Part shown: one piece after another, positions 4,763-5,018 of the stretch
Numbering within the stretch: position 1 is the stretch's first letter
Layout: the number at the start of each line of letters is the position of its first letter
Source of the DNA: Chloroflexota bacterium
GTDB taxonomy: Bacteria > Chloroflexota > Dehalococcoidia > SM23-28-2 > RBG-16-64-32
Assembly (NCBI GenBank): GCA_022565075.1
Contig: JADFKG010000144.1
Coordinates: forward strand, 1-5,018
DNA length: 5,018 nt
Direction: 5' to 3'
Program-made: the position numbers and the translations under genes
Notes under the pieces: generated by a model
What the model was told of the DNA's origin: nothing
The model's database searches: none
The model's input: the letters and a program-made list of their open reading frames with translations, nothing else

Positions 4763-5018
4763 ATGCCCCGCTACGTCATCCTTTACAACTTCACGGATCA
4801 GGGGTTGAAGAACATCAAGGACACGGTCAGCCGCGCCGCGGAGATCCGCAAGGCCAACGAATCGCGCGGCTTCAAAATCATCGGGACCTACTGGACGCAG
4901 GGGCAGTACGACGTCGTTTCGATCGTCGAGTCGCCGGACGAGGAGTCGATGTTGGCTGGCCTGTTCAACATCGCCGAGACGGGCAACGTCCACAGCATCA
5001 CGCTTCGTGCCTTCGACG
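4763..5018 (+). CDS. GYD-domain protein, 3' truncated by window edge
   Basis: The 85 visible residues begin MPRYVILYNFTDQGLKNIKD, followed by a helix (TVSRAAEIRKANESRGFK), a strand (IIGTYWTQGQYDVV, 39-52), a second strand (SIVESPDEESM) and a closing LFNIAETGNVHSITLRAF. The order and the GQYD turn (47-50), a variant of the name-giving Gly-Tyr-Asp motif, match the GYD family of small ferredoxin-fold proteins related to dimeric alpha-beta barrels. Members are usually about 90-105 residues, so only the last few residues are missing. The biochemical role of the family is unknown; no catalytic residue can be named. The gene is divergent from the GNAT-dehydratase gene across an 88-bp shared promoter region. 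It has its own -10 box and a strong ribosome binding site, so it is probably expressed well. Confidence 0.88.
   Translation, partial: MPRYVILYNFTDQGLKNIKDTVSRAAEIRKANESRGFKIIGTYWTQGQYDVVSIVESPDEESMLAGLFNIAETGNVHSITLRAFD

Overview
This window is high-GC bacterial chromosome with ordinary, tightly packed genes. No tRNA, rRNA, CRISPR array, insertion sequence or phage gene is visible. The Ala/Pro/Thr-rich linker of the secreted protein, the leaderless-type promoters and the gene families are compatible with Chloroflexota or another high-GC, non-proteobacterial lineage. That placement is a weak inference; no marker gene is present.

Layout from left to right. (1) The last 41 codons of a plus-strand gene, probably a VOC/glyoxalase-like protein, end at 128. 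(2) A complete plus-strand calcineurin-like metallophosphoesterase lies at 158-904. (3) A convergent minus-strand gene shares the stop tetranucleotide CTAG with it. It encodes a membrane-anchored protein with an Ala/Pro/Thr-rich stalk and a HELLH zincin domain. Its reading frame stays open far upstream of the first standard start codon, so the true start, most plausibly CTG at 2028, is unusual. (4) A 170-bp divergent intergenic region (2029-2198) carries two perfect hairpins and a consensus TATAAT box. (5) A plus-strand D-2-hydroxyacid dehydrogenase lies at 2199-3269. (6) Convergent with it, after only 7 bp, is a minus-strand GNAT acetyltransferase fused to a PLP-dependent serine/threonine dehydratase (3277-4674). 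(7) After an 88-bp divergent promoter region, a plus-strand GYD-domain protein begins at 4763 and is cut by the window edge.

The genes alternate in strand and do not form an operon. The nearest thing to a shared theme is 2-oxo acid metabolism: the dehydratase would release 2-oxobutyrate or pyruvate, and the dehydrogenase belongs to a family that reduces 2-oxo acids. That link is only speculation.

The most notable signals are three. Three genes (metallophosphoesterase, dehydrogenase, fusion enzyme) share a leaderless architecture, with a TANNNT box 6-9 nt before the start codon and no ribosome binding site, while the GYD gene has a conventional AAAGGAGG leader. The GNAT-dehydratase fusion is unusual. 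The zincin gene lacks a normal start codon. I found no clear evidence of a new multi-gene system.
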